NCBI RefSeq assembly: GCF_900109045.1
Contig: NZ_FNYL01000016.1
Span: 124,001-188,000 of the forward strand
Length of the DNA stretch: 64,000 nt
Source of the DNA: Dyadobacter sp. SG02
GTDB lineage: Bacteria; Bacteroidota; Bacteroidia; Cytophagales; Spirosomataceae
Direction of reading: 5' to 3'
Positions within the stretch are counted from its first letter, which is position 1; each line of letters starts with the position of its first letter. The notes under the pieces are model-generated. The model had not been told where the DNA came from and did not search any database. It saw nothing but the letters and a program-made list of their open reading frames with translations. Position numbers and translations under genes: made by a program. This document shows positions 8,843 through 17,565 of this stretch, one piece after another.

Positions 8843-9241
8843 ATGAAAGTATTCTTTTCAGCGCTGGTTTTAATCCTCGGGCTGACCACCGTAAGTTTTG
8901 CTCAGAAAGGTGTTCTGAAATTCAAAGAAGAAACACACAAATTCGGTAAAGTACCACAAGGAACTCCTGTGACACACGAATTTGTATTCACCAACACAGG
9001 TTCCGATCCGGTAATCCTTTCCAACGTAACTGTTTCATGCGGATGTACTACGCCCGTATGGTCGAAAGATCCTGTACTTCCAGGTAAAACCGGTTCAGTA
9101 AAAGCTACTTTCAACGCTGCTGCGGCAGGTCCTTTCAACAAGCCTGTAACTGTTTTCAGCAACACGGAAGGTGGTTCTATTACCCTTTACCTGAACGGAG
9201 AAGTGGTTCCTAAGGCAGCTGCCAAGCCATCATCCAAATAA
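8843..9241 (+). CDS. DUF1573 secreted protein
   Basis: A 132-residue exported protein: signal peptide MKVFFSALVLILGLTTVSFA, then one immunoglobulin-like DUF1573 domain (KFKEETHKFGKVPQGTPVTH, EFVFTNTGSDPVILSNVTVS, CGCTTPVWSKDPVLPGKTGS). The CGCT motif is the family signature. The function is not established; related proteins are abundant in Bacteroidota and are thought to sit in the periplasm or at the surface. Monocistronic, with a strong terminator directly behind it. Confidence 0.93.
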   Translation: MKVFFSALVLILGLTTVSFAQKGVLKFKEETHKFGKVPQGTPVTHEFVFTNTGSDPVILSNVTVSCGCTTPVWSKDPVLPGKTGSVKATFNAAAAGPFNKPVTVFSNTEGGSITLYLNGEVVPKAAAKPSSK

Positions 9242-9263
9242 GCATTATCCGCAAGCATTGCAG

Positions 9264-9295
9264 TGGCCGTTCCGTTGGGACGGCCATTTTTGTTT
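9264..9295 (+). terminator. terminator after the DUF1573 gene
   Basis: Hairpin TGGCCGTTCC / GGACGGCCA around GTTG, with one bulged base, followed by TTTTTGTTT. It lies between the convergent DUF1573 and LptD genes. Confidence 0.8.
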
Positions 9296-9309
9296 CCACA
9301 AATGACTGA

Positions 9310-12231
9310 TTAATAAGCTGCTCTGTCGTAGAATGACCGGCGGCGGGTCACTTTCAGGTCTTGCAGGATCGCCGATTTCACCTTCAATGTGAAGCTGTAA
9401 TTGCTCGCACGGGCCGCGCTGCCGGCAAATGGGGTCCAGTTGAAGCTCATATCCCAGCAATGCAGGTCGCGCGTGAGACCGAGCTGCGTGATAGTAGGCT
9501 CGAATGCAACGAAGTCAAAACCGGTACTAAGGGTTACTTTCAGGTTTTTGGACAAACTCAAATCACCCGTGGCCTGAATCGCCTGGATAATCTGTGCTTT
9601 CGACAAACCCGGCTTGGTAAGCCCGAAGTTGTAGTTCAGCGAAACGTTCCAGGGGATATTGAAATCTACGTACAAATCAGGGTTTTGCGCGATAAACTCT
9701 TTCGCTTCCTGTTTTGCAGCGGCATTAGGGTCGTTTGGATTGGTCGTTTGCGGGTTAGTGGTATTGGTGTTGGAAGAGCTGCTTTTTGGAGAGAAACTGG
9801 TTCCTAATGTAAACCCGAGGCTTTGCAAATTCGCAAGGCCCTGCCCGGAAGTGACGGCGTATTTGTTGACCTTCGTCCCGACCTGGTTCCCCACGATGTT
9901 GGGGTTCGCCACGTAAGTATACGGGTCGAGGTTCATGTTGAAATTCAGGTTCAGGTTACGTCCGATCCGCGCATTCGCATTGATAGTGATATTAGACAAA
10001 TTCAATGAGTCGGCCAGGAGGTTGTAACTTCCTCCCAGGCTCAGGTTATCCAGCAGCGAAACCTTCTCGAACTGCTGAGCGGCGGTATCGCTTTTGCTTT
10101 TGAGCTTCATTTCGAATGAGTTGTTCAAACTGAATGAAATAACGCTCGACGCCCGCCCATTGGCCACGCCCGAACCCACGCCCCGGAACTTGGAGAGGGA
10201 AAGGTCTCGTACATTACCCTTTCTGTCCTCTACCTGTATCCGCTCGTAAAAACCGAACGCATCACCGGTAAAATCAGGCGTGTAAGTAAATGACACCGAA
10301 GGTATTACCGTGTGCCGGATAGCTTCCAGCCGCTTTCCACCGAAGAAGAATGTTCCATAGAAACGCGTGTTCATCCCCGCACCGAAGTTGTAGGAATACT
10401 CGGTACCCACTTTTCGCAACGTATCGATTTTGATCGAATCGCGGCCTGTTTTGGTGTATTGGTATTGTTTGGTGAATACCTCACCCGACAGCGACAGGCT
10501 CGGCGTGATATTCACAAAACGTAGTACTTTGAAGTTGGGTAGCGAGATCGGAAGGCTGTACCGGCCCGTGAACTGCGCATCTTTGAGCATTTCAGGCAGG
10601 TTATTGAGGTTGAACGCGACAACCTTTGTTTTGTTCAAACGCGTCGTATCGATTTTCGCGTCGGTTACGACAAAGCCGAGGGTGCTATAAGATGTGTCGA
10701 TGGCCGTCAATGCATTGGCTAATGCATAGTTACCATTGAAGTCGAGCCCCAGACGGAAGCTCTCGTACCAGCGCCCGCGACCACCCTTCAATGCAAATGG
10801 GGCGATCTGGTTGACCCCGAAACTGAAATCGGTAGAAACGTTGGTCTTACCACCCACACGCTTTCCGTCGCTCTGCGGTGTAATCTGCCCGAAATTCTGG
10901 TTCACGCGCAACGATCCCGCCGCCCGCATATACTGCCCGAATGTGCGGTTATACTGCACCGAGGAGCTCGCGACGTTGGAGGTATACTTATTTACATCAA
11001 ATGCCTGTTGCTGGTTATAGGTGTTGCTACTTACGTTCACATTCGCAGAGAACTGCGAGTTGCCGCGGGGTTTCGGCGCATGCGACCACAAAATGCTGAA
11101 ATCGTTGGTATTTCCGGAACCGAGCTGCCGTTGCACCTCATCGCTGGATTTGTTCTTGTTGAAACGCAGCGAAAGGTTCCCTGAATACTGGTAGCGTTTG
11201 ATATAGGTCGACGTAACCCCCAATCCCCAGCTGCTATTGGAATAGATCTGCCCTGTCACAATCGCGTTCACGTACTCGCTGATTGCGAAGTAGTAACCGC
11301 CGTCGCGCAGGTAAAACCCGCGACCATTTGGTTCCTCGCCATAAGTAGGAATAATTACCCCGCTCGTTCCATTCTCTTTCTTTTTGGGAAAAGGGAAAAA
11401 ACCGAAAGGCAATCCGATCGGCAGCGGCACATCACTGATAACCAGGTTGAATGGCCCGGAGATCACCTGCTTTTTGTTCACCATCTTGATCTTCGGCGCA
11501 TTGATGAAGTAATGCGGGTGTGTGAGATTACACGTCGTGTAAATGGAATGGCGGATGTAGAAATTACCTTCCGTGTCCTTTTTAACCTTATCACCACGGA
11601 TGTTCCCGTCGCCTTCCTGGGTGACGATACCCTGGATCAGGGCCTTTTTGGATTTGAAGTTATAGCGTATCTCTTTGGTATTATACGTCTCCGGGCCATC
11701 CTGGAAAATCGGCTCTCCGGCCATCTTTTTAGCCGTTGAATCATAAGTCCCGATCGCGTAAACTTCGTTGGTAATCCAGTTGAGACGGATGTAATTGGCT
11801 TTGAGGTTAATAGTCCCGTAGGTCACTTCCGCATTCCCGTACAAATGCACCTGCTTCAAAACTGCGTCCATGATCGTGGAATCTTCCGCGGTATATTCTA
11901 CGGTGTTTTCGAGGTCGTCAGGGTTTTTAAGCGAATCGGCGGCAGTGGAATCGGCAGCTAATCCTTTGCCTGTCAGTGTAGTATCTGCATTAATACCGCC
12001 TCTTGGAATGGACGCGCCGGGTTGGCCGGCACGGGAGGTATCCGCACCTGCTTGCTTTTGCACTGTAAGAAGGGAATCCGCTGATTGCTTTGCAGAAGTC
12101 GAACTTTTAAGCTTACCCTGATTTTTCCCGGAACCCTTGGAGCGTTGCTGCACACATGCCACAGTGCTGAACAGGAGAAACGCCACAACTACCGACGATA
12201 TAATAATCGCCTTTCTTTTCAGTTCTAACAA
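9310..12231 (-). CDS. lptD: LptD/OstA-like LPS assembly outer membrane protein
   Basis: A 973-residue protein that probably forms the outer membrane LPS export pore with LptE, as known for the family. It begins with an export signal (AIIISSVVVAFLLFSTVAC), a low-complexity linker, an OstA/LptA-like jelly roll (about residues 130-260, EVTYGTINLKANYIRLNWITN), then a long beta-barrel region rich in alternating aromatic strands (about 290-960). The start is a TTG at 12231, because a stop codon directly precedes it in frame and no early ATG exists. A candidate promoter lies 27-34 bases upstream. Divergent from an amidase gene. Confidence 0.87.
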   Translation of the reverse strand: MLELKRKAIIISSVVVAFLLFSTVACVQQRSKGSGKNQGKLKSSTSAKQSADSLLTVQKQAGADTSRAGQPGASIPRGGINADTTLTGKGLAADSTAADSLKNPDDLENTVEYTAEDSTIMDAVLKQVHLYGNAEVTYGTINLKANYIRLNWITNEVYAIGTYDSTAKKMAGEPIFQDGPETYNTKEIRYNFKSKKALIQGIVTQEGDGNIRGDKVKKDTEGNFYIRHSIYTTCNLTHPHYFINAPKIKMVNKKQVISGPFNLVISDVPLPIGLPFGFFPFPKKKENGTSGVIIPTYGEEPNGRGFYLRDGGYYFAISEYVNAIVTGQIYSNSSWGLGVTSTYIKRYQYSGNLSLRFNKNKSSDEVQRQLGSGNTNDFSILWSHAPKPRGNSQFSANVNVSSNTYNQQQAFDVNKYTSNVASSSVQYNRTFGQYMRAAGSLRVNQNFGQITPQSDGKRVGGKTNVSTDFSFGVNQIAPFALKGGRGRWYESFRLGLDFNGNYALANALTAIDTSYSTLGFVVTDAKIDTTRLNKTKVVAFNLNNLPEMLKDAQFTGRYSLPISLPNFKVLRFVNITPSLSLSGEVFTKQYQYTKTGRDSIKIDTLRKVGTEYSYNFGAGMNTRFYGTFFFGGKRLEAIRHTVIPSVSFTYTPDFTGDAFGFYERIQVEDRKGNVRDLSLSKFRGVGSGVANGRASSVISFSLNNSFEMKLKSKSDTAAQQFEKVSLLDNLSLGGSYNLLADSLNLSNITINANARIGRNLNLNFNMNLDPYTYVANPNIVGNQVGTKVNKYAVTSGQGLANLQSLGFTLGTSFSPKSSSSNTNTTNPQTTNPNDPNAAAKQEAKEFIAQNPDLYVDFNIPWNVSLNYNFGLTKPGLSKAQIIQAIQATGDLSLSKNLKVTLSTGFDFVAFEPTITQLGLTRDLHCWDMSFNWTPFAGSAARASNYSFTLKVKSAILQDLKVTRRRSFYDRAAY

Positions 12232-12237
12232 TTAGCG

Positions 12238-12245
12238 TATTTTTG
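12238..12245 (+). promoter_or_regulatory. candidate -7 box for the amidase gene
   Basis: TATTTTTG, an exact TAnnTTTG match in the 75-base divergent gap, giving a leader of about 55 bases before the ATG at 12307. Confidence 0.4.
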
Positions 12246-12257
12246 CATAACGAATTT

Positions 12258-12265
12258 CAAAATTA
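12258..12265 (-). promoter_or_regulatory. candidate -7 box for lptD
   Basis: Minus-strand TAATTTTG matches TAnnTTTG exactly and lies 27-34 bases before the TTG start, supporting that start. It faces the amidase promoter, so the two polymerases would compete. Confidence 0.42.
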
Positions 12266-12306
12266 GCAGAGAAACCCCTTTCGCGTAAGGCCCCAACTAA
12301 AAAATA

Positions 12307-13104
12307 ATGTTAAAACTTCTTAAATTAGTAATTGTAACAAGTTTTTTGCTGGCGAGCGTCGCCTTTGTTTTTCAGCAAGAACCGGTTACTGCGAAGTCGG
12401 GAAGCAAGGTTAATACAGTTGTAATCGACGCCGGGCACGGCGGCAAAGACCCCGGCACGAGGGGCAAATATACCAAGGAAAAGGACGTCGCACTGGCCGT
12501 AGCTTTGGAGCTCGGTAAAAAGATCAAGGAAGAAACGCCGGATGTAAAAGTGCTCTACACACGTTCCACCGACGTATTCATCGAACTCGGCGAACGTTCC
12601 GCATTTGCCAACCGTAATAACGCCGACCTTTTCATTTCCATCCATTGCAATGCCACACCGCGTTCAAGATCCGTGAGAGGTACTGAAACGTTCGTGATGG
12701 GTTTGCACAAAACCGAGGGTAACCTCGAAGTCGCGAAACGCGAGAACTCGGTAATCTTGCAGGAAACCAACTATAAACAGAAATACAAAGGCTTCGACCC
12801 CGATTCGCCGCTCGCACACATTATGCTCGCGAACTACCAGAGCGCATTCATTTCAAGCAGTTTGAAACTGGCCGATCTGATCGAGAAGAAGTTCCAATCG
12901 GTCTCCGAGCGCGACAGCCGCGGCGTAAAACAAGCGGGATTCCTCGTACTATGGCGCTGTGCAATGCCGAGCGTACTCATCGAAACCGGCTTCCTCTCGT
13001 CCCCTGACGAGGAAGAATACCTGAGCTCCGATGCCGGACAGGAAGAGGTGGCCAAATGCATTCATTCGGCGTTTATGGCTTACAAAAAAGATATGGACCG
13101 GTAG
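12307..13104 (+). CDS. N-acetylmuramoyl-L-alanine amidase (Amidase_3)
   Basis: A 265-residue zinc amidase that cleaves the stem peptide from peptidoglycan. A signal anchor lies at about residues 3-20 (LLKLVIVTSFLLASVAFVF). The catalytic domain shows VVIDAGHGGKDPGTRG (first zinc His and substrate site), then ERSAFANRNNADLFISIHCNA (zinc His), and VLIETGFLSSPDEEEYLSS near the end (catalytic Glu). It sits divergently from lptD and upstream of an MCE gene, a cell-envelope setting. A second amidase lies at 27355-28365. Confidence 0.94.
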   Translation: MLKLLKLVIVTSFLLASVAFVFQQEPVTAKSGSKVNTVVIDAGHGGKDPGTRGKYTKEKDVALAVALELGKKIKEETPDVKVLYTRSTDVFIELGERSAFANRNNADLFISIHCNATPRSRSVRGTETFVMGLHKTEGNLEVAKRENSVILQETNYKQKYKGFDPDSPLAHIMLANYQSAFISSSLKLADLIEKKFQSVSERDSRGVKQAGFLVLWRCAMPSVLIETGFLSSPDEEEYLSSDAGQEEVAKCIHSAFMAYKKDMDR

Positions 13105-13123
13105 CTCAACGGTCACATATTGC

Positions 13124-13156
13124 TTTGATTTGTCAAAACAATTTTTGATACTTTGG
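13124..13156 (+). promoter_or_regulatory. weak promoter candidate before the MCE gene
   Basis: TTTG at 13124-13127 and TACTTTGG at 13149-13156 (7 of 8 to TAnnTTTG), 21 bases apart; about 75 bases before the ATG at 13233. Confidence 0.3.
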
Positions 13157-13232
13157 TGTTGAACCCTAAACCATCTGAAAGTTTAATACCGCCTAGCCTG
13201 CCGCTGATACACGCAGGACAAACAAATAGTCC

Positions 13233-14198
13233 ATGAAAATATCAAGAGAAGCAAAAGTCGGAGTCATGGCACTTTTCGCCATTGTTATGCTGTATTTCGG
13301 CTTTCACATCCTTAAAGGCTCCGACGTTTTTTCCAGAACATATAAATACCACATTGTTTACGACAACATCGACGGACTGACGGCCTCCAATCCTGTTTTG
13401 CTTAATGGCCTGAACGTAGGCCGCGTCCAGGAAATCAAGCTGCTCCAAAACCGTGGAAACCATCTGCTCGTGACCATTGATGTGCAGAAAGGCATTGTTG
13501 TTCCGCAGGGAACAGGTGCGGTACTGGCCGACGGCGGTCTGCTGGGTGGTAAAGTTATCCATTTGGCCATGGGTACCGGTGCTCCGATGAAAGACGGAGA
13601 CACACTCATCGCGAGAAAGGAATCGGGTATTTCCGCTGTTTTGCAAGAAAAAGCATTGCCGCTCGTTTCCCACGCCGATTCACTCATTAAAAACCTCGAC
13701 CTCGTCGTGGGCGGTTTCCAGGAAACGGGTTTGATCCTCAACCAGGTTTTAAAAAACTATAACCAGACAGGCACCAGTCTGCAAGGGCTGCTGGCAGAAA
13801 ACCGCTCGAACCTGCTGACGATGACCTCCAACCTCAACAAGCTTACCTCTTCACTCGTGGAAACCGAGAAAGAGCTGAAACCATTGCTTGCCAAAACCGG
13901 AACTCTGGCCGATTCGCTGAATGCATTGCGCCTCGGCGAAACCGTCACAAGCGCGCGGAAGACGATCGAAGAACTGCATACCCTGCTCGCAAGCGTCGAA
14001 TCGGGCAAAGGAACGGCGGGCAAACTCGTGAAGGACGAGACATTGTACAACAACCTCAACCGCACGATGATCAGCATGAACAAGCTGCTCACCAACTTCC
14101 GCGAGCATCCGAAGCGTTATGTCAATGTGTCCGTTTTTGGTAAAAAAGACAAAGGGCCTGCCGAGTCGCCGCTGGACACCGCCACGACCATTAAATAG
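13233..14198 (+). CDS. MCE/MlaD-family lipid transport protein
   Basis: A 321-residue protein with one N-terminal membrane helix (VGVMALFAIVMLYFGFHIL, about residues 9-27) and an MCE domain at about 38-115 (YDNIDGLTASNPVLLNGLNV, GRVQEIKLL, DGGLLGGKVIHLAMG). A long alpha-helical tail follows. MCE proteins are the periplasmic substrate-binding subunits of Mla-type ABC systems moving phospholipids between membranes. The partner permease and ATPase are not adjacent. A strong terminator follows. Confidence 0.92.
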   Translation: MKISREAKVGVMALFAIVMLYFGFHILKGSDVFSRTYKYHIVYDNIDGLTASNPVLLNGLNVGRVQEIKLLQNRGNHLLVTIDVQKGIVVPQGTGAVLADGGLLGGKVIHLAMGTGAPMKDGDTLIARKESGISAVLQEKALPLVSHADSLIKNLDLVVGGFQETGLILNQVLKNYNQTGTSLQGLLAENRSNLLTMTSNLNKLTSSLVETEKELKPLLAKTGTLADSLNALRLGETVTSARKTIEELHTLLASVESGKGTAGKLVKDETLYNNLNRTMISMNKLLTNFREHPKRYVNVSVFGKKDKGPAESPLDTATTIK

Positions 14199-14222
14199 GG
14201 CCTTACGTTTTAAATAAATATG

Positions 14223-14255
14223 AAAGTCGTTTGCTTACCGGTAAACGACTTTTTA
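14223..14255 (+). terminator. terminator after the MCE gene
   Basis: Arms AAAGTCGTTT (14223-14232) and AAACGACTTT (14243-14252) with the T run continuing after the stem. Confidence 0.85.
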
Positions 14256-14303
14256 CATTTGAAATAAGCCCATTTCCCATTACTCACACCATTCTTCATC
14301 ATC

Positions 14304-15917
14304 ATGACCAGCCAGGAGAGCCTACCACACCTTATCGAAATACTGAACGAGAAATACGAGCAGGTAAAGCTCGGCGGGGGCAAGAAAAAGATTGAAGCGC
14401 AGCACCAGAAAGGTAAGTTAGCAGCCAGGGAAAGGATCGCTTACCTGATCGACGAAGGTTCCGATTTTCTCGAAATCGGCGCATTTGTCGGCGACGGTAT
14501 GTATGAGGAAGAAGGCGGCTGCCCGTCGGGCGGCGTGGTGGTAGGCATTGGGTATGTTTCGGGCAAGCAATGCATGATCGTCGCGAACGACGCCACGGTG
14601 AAAGCCGGTGCCTGGTTCCCGATCGCTGCCAAGAAGAACCTGCGCGCGCAGGAGATCGCGATGGAAAACCGCTTGCCGGTCATCTACCTCGTGGACAGCG
14701 CAGGCGTATACCTGCCTATGCAAGCCGAAGTTTTCGCGGATAAGGAACATTTCGGCCGCATCTTCCGGAACAATGCACAGATGTCGGCGATGGGCATTGT
14801 GCAAATTTCAGCCATTATGGGTGCTTGCGTGGCCGGCGGGGCTTATTTGCCGATCATGTCCGACGAAGCATTCATTGTGGAAGGTTCGGGTTCGGTGTTT
14901 CTAGCCGGGCCTTATTTAGTGAAATCTTCCATTGGTGAAGATATCGACGCCGAATCGCTCGGCGGTGCAGCCATGCATTGCGAAATCTCCGGCGTTACCG
15001 ACAACAAGTTTCCCGACGACAAATCCTGCCTCGACGCCATTAAAAGGCATATCGATAAAATAGGTAAGCCATTATCAGCCGGTTTCGACCACAAAACACC
15101 ACAGCAACCAACCCGGCAACCAGAGGAAATTTACAATCTTCTCCCGACAGACAGACTGAAACCCTACGACGTGCTACCTATTCTGGAATGCATTGTGGAT
15201 AACTCGGAGCTCGATGAGTACAAACCCGATTACGGCAAAACCCTCATATGCGCCTACGCACGTGTGGGCGGCTGGGCGGTAGGCATTGTGGCTAACCAGC
15301 GCAAAATGGTGAAATCCGGCAAAGGTGAAATGCAAATGGGCGGAGTTATTTATGCCGAGGCAGCCGATAAAGCGGCACGTTTTATCATGAATTGCAACCA
15401 GAAAAAGATCCCGCTTGTTTTCTTCCACGATGTAACCGGCTTTATGGTCGGCAGTCGTGCGGAGCAGGGGGGCATTATCAAGGATGGTGCTAAAATGGTG
15501 AACGCAGTGGCGAATTCGGTGGTACCGAAGTTTACATTCATCATTGGAAATTCTTATGGTGCGGGTAACTACGCCATGTGCGGCAAAGCCTACGATCCCC
15601 GGCTGATATTCGCATGGCCAACAGCCCAAATGGCTGTCATGAGCGGCTCCACGGCGGCGCGGACATTGTTGCAAGTACAAACCGCGACATTGAAAGCCAA
15701 AGGCGAAACGATCACACCCGAGGCGGAGAAGGAATTGTTAAAACAAATTACAGACCGCTACAACCGCGAATTATCCCCCTACTACGCCGCCGCGCGCCTT
15801 TGGGTCGATGGCATCATCGATCCCGTAGAAACGCGACGCATTATTTCGGCCGGCATTCAGGCCGCCGATCAGGCACCTATCGAGAAGCCATTCAACGTAG
15901 GTGTCATTCAAGTCTGA
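14304..15917 (+). CDS. acyl-CoA carboxylase carboxyltransferase (beta) subunit
   Basis: A 537-residue carboxyltransferase of the methylcrotonyl/propionyl-CoA carboxylase family; it moves CO2 from biotin to an acyl-CoA. Two crotonase-like halves are seen: N-terminal ARERIAYLIDEGSDFLEIGA, YLVDSAGVYLPMQ and MGACVAGGAYLPIMSD; C-terminal VFFHDVTGFMVGSRAEQGGI, NSYGAGNYAMCGKAYDPRLI and FAWPTAQMAVMSG. YLVDSAGVYLP followed by FADKEHFGRIF favours methylcrotonyl-CoA carboxylase, a leucine catabolic enzyme. The biotin-carrying alpha subunit is not here. A reductase gene follows after 24 bases. Confidence 0.93.
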   Translation: MTSQESLPHLIEILNEKYEQVKLGGGKKKIEAQHQKGKLAARERIAYLIDEGSDFLEIGAFVGDGMYEEEGGCPSGGVVVGIGYVSGKQCMIVANDATVKAGAWFPIAAKKNLRAQEIAMENRLPVIYLVDSAGVYLPMQAEVFADKEHFGRIFRNNAQMSAMGIVQISAIMGACVAGGAYLPIMSDEAFIVEGSGSVFLAGPYLVKSSIGEDIDAESLGGAAMHCEISGVTDNKFPDDKSCLDAIKRHIDKIGKPLSAGFDHKTPQQPTRQPEEIYNLLPTDRLKPYDVLPILECIVDNSELDEYKPDYGKTLICAYARVGGWAVGIVANQRKMVKSGKGEMQMGGVIYAEAADKAARFIMNCNQKKIPLVFFHDVTGFMVGSRAEQGGIIKDGAKMVNAVANSVVPKFTFIIGNSYGAGNYAMCGKAYDPRLIFAWPTAQMAVMSGSTAARTLLQVQTATLKAKGETITPEAEKELLKQITDRYNRELSPYYAAARLWVDGIIDPVETRRIISAGIQAADQAPIEKPFNVGVIQV

Positions 15918-15941
15918 TTTTCACTATCCAAACCAATCATT

Positions 15942-16826
15942 ATGTCTGAAAAAATAGCGTTTCTCGGACTCGGGAACCTTGGCACTCCTATCGCTGAAAG
16001 CCTGCTCGACGCCGGTTACGAAGTCGTAGTCTGGAACAGAACGGCCTCCAAAGCAGAACCATTAATCAAACTCGGCGCCACCGTCGTAGAAAACGCGATC
16101 GATGCCATCACAACCGGCGGGCTCGTATTTTCGGTACTGGCCGATGATACCGCCGTAGAAGAGCTATTTTCGATGGAACTCGTCGAAAAGCTTGGGAAAG
16201 ATGGTGTACACGTTTCCATGAGCACTATTTCGCCGGAAACCTCGCGCCAGCTCGCGCAGGTGCACAAGTGGTACGGCGCGCATTATGTAGCCGCGCCCAT
16301 ATTCGCCCGCCCGGAAGCCGTACGCGCGAAGGTGGGCAACATTTGCCTTTCGGGTAATGCGGACGCGAAAGAGCGCATTAAACCTATTGTACAGAGTTTT
16401 GTAAAAGGTGTATTTGATTTTGGAGATGATCCGGGCGCGGCAAATGTGATCAAGCTGGCCGGTAACTTCATGATCGCTTGCAGCCTCGAAATGATGGGCG
16501 AGGCATTCACTATGGCCGAAAAGAATGGTATTTCAAGACAAAGCATTTATGAAATGCTGACGTCCACTCTGTTCGCGGCGCCTATTTTCCAGAATTATGG
16601 AAAGATTGTAGCCAATCACGCTTACGAACCCGTCGCATTCCGCTACCCGCTCGGTTTGAAGGATATCAATCTCACACTCCAGACCGCTTCGGATGTAAAT
16701 GCGCCGATGCCGTTCGCCGATATTATCAAGAACCGCTTCATTTCCGGCCTCGCCAAAGGGCGCGAGCATCTCGACTGGGGCGCGTTGGCGCTCGGAGCGT
16801 CCGACGATGCCGGGCTGACCAAGTAG
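15942..16826 (+). CDS. NAD(P)-dependent reductase, 3-hydroxyisobutyrate dehydrogenase family
   Basis: A 294-residue beta-hydroxyacid dehydrogenase-type enzyme. The N-terminal Rossmann fold has GLGNLGTPIAESLLDAGYEV with NADP-type residues WNRTASKA; SMSTISPETSRQLA is the substrate loop, and the catalytic lysine lies in NVIKLAGNFMIACSLEMMGE. The exact substrate cannot be told by sequence: 3-hydroxyisobutyrate, glyoxylate and imine reductases share the fold. Linkage to a carboxylase beta chain 24 bases upstream suggests branched-chain or acyl catabolism, which is inference. Confidence 0.9.
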   Translation: MSEKIAFLGLGNLGTPIAESLLDAGYEVVVWNRTASKAEPLIKLGATVVENAIDAITTGGLVFSVLADDTAVEELFSMELVEKLGKDGVHVSMSTISPETSRQLAQVHKWYGAHYVAAPIFARPEAVRAKVGNICLSGNADAKERIKPIVQSFVKGVFDFGDDPGAANVIKLAGNFMIACSLEMMGEAFTMAEKNGISRQSIYEMLTSTLFAAPIFQNYGKIVANHAYEPVAFRYPLGLKDINLTLQTASDVNAPMPFADIIKNRFISGLAKGREHLDWGALALGASDDAGLTK

Positions 16827-16835
16827 CGTCATCAA

Positions 16836-16883
16836 AAATGCCGGTCTCGCGTACCCCTGACAGAGCACGTGAGACCGGCATTT
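16836..16883. terminator. bidirectional terminator between convergent genes
   Basis: Perfect 13-base arms AAATGCCGGTCTC (16836-16848) and GAGACCGGCATTT (16871-16883), flanked by A/T-rich sequence on both sides. Confidence 0.82.
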
Positions 16884-16899
16884 CACATAAAAAAGTAAA

Positions 16900-17475
16900 T
16901 TATCGTCCAACCTGCTCGCTGTACCGCCGCGGGTCGTACCCTTTCGCGAATAGCGGATACTGGTCAAAAATGCGCCTTACAACGCTCCGGTAATGGTTAT
17001 TGGAACTTTCCACTCCTTTGAATATCCCGGAAGCATAACCTCTCCAGACTACCTGGTCGCTCTCCGCGTCGATCAGTGAAACGATTAATGTACCCTTGTC
17101 GAGTGCATATTTGATCGGTTCGTAGCGGAATCCCTCGTTCTCCGTATCCACCCAGTTCTTGATCACCGGCTGCATGTAGCCCTGGTAACGCAGGTTATCA
17201 TAGAAAATACCATAGTTCACCAGCAGCGTGGGCTTTTCGGCGGTGAGCTTGTAGCCCCTTACCTGCATCTGGCGGCGGATCGCCTCATAAATTTCCGTGC
17301 AAAGATTATTGGTATCCCTCTCACATTCCAGAAACGTATAAGAAGAGTAATCTTTAAAATTGGTTTCGTAGCTGTAATCATGCTCCACAAACACTTTCCG
17401 GCCACTGGAACACCCTGCAATCACGACTACGAGCAGTAAAGCGGCATAAATAAAAATAGACCTCAGCATAAGCAT
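16900..17475 (-). CDS. DUF4136-like lipoprotein
   Basis: A 191-residue lipoprotein: signal LRSIFIYAALLLVVVIAGCSS with Cys at about residue 22, then a single domain with VFVEHDYSYETNFKDYSSYTF and the family-typical VVWRGYASGIF and VRRIFDQYP near the end. DUF4136 proteins have no fixed function; they are small periplasmic lipoproteins. Two ATGs (17475 and 17469) are both possible starts. Monocistronic, sharing a terminator with the convergent reductase gene. Confidence 0.82.
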   Translation of the reverse strand: MLMLRSIFIYAALLLVVVIAGCSSGRKVFVEHDYSYETNFKDYSSYTFLECERDTNNLCTEIYEAIRRQMQVRGYKLTAEKPTLLVNYGIFYDNLRYQGYMQPVIKNWVDTENEGFRYEPIKYALDKGTLIVSLIDAESDQVVWRGYASGIFKGVESSNNHYRSVVRRIFDQYPLFAKGYDPRRYSEQVGR

Positions 17476-17565
17476 TTAAATTTGTCAGGTTGTGAATTAA
17501 AATATATCAAGAATGTATTTCGATACGCTCTTACCCTACCAATAGCTTATGCCTTACCTGTAAAT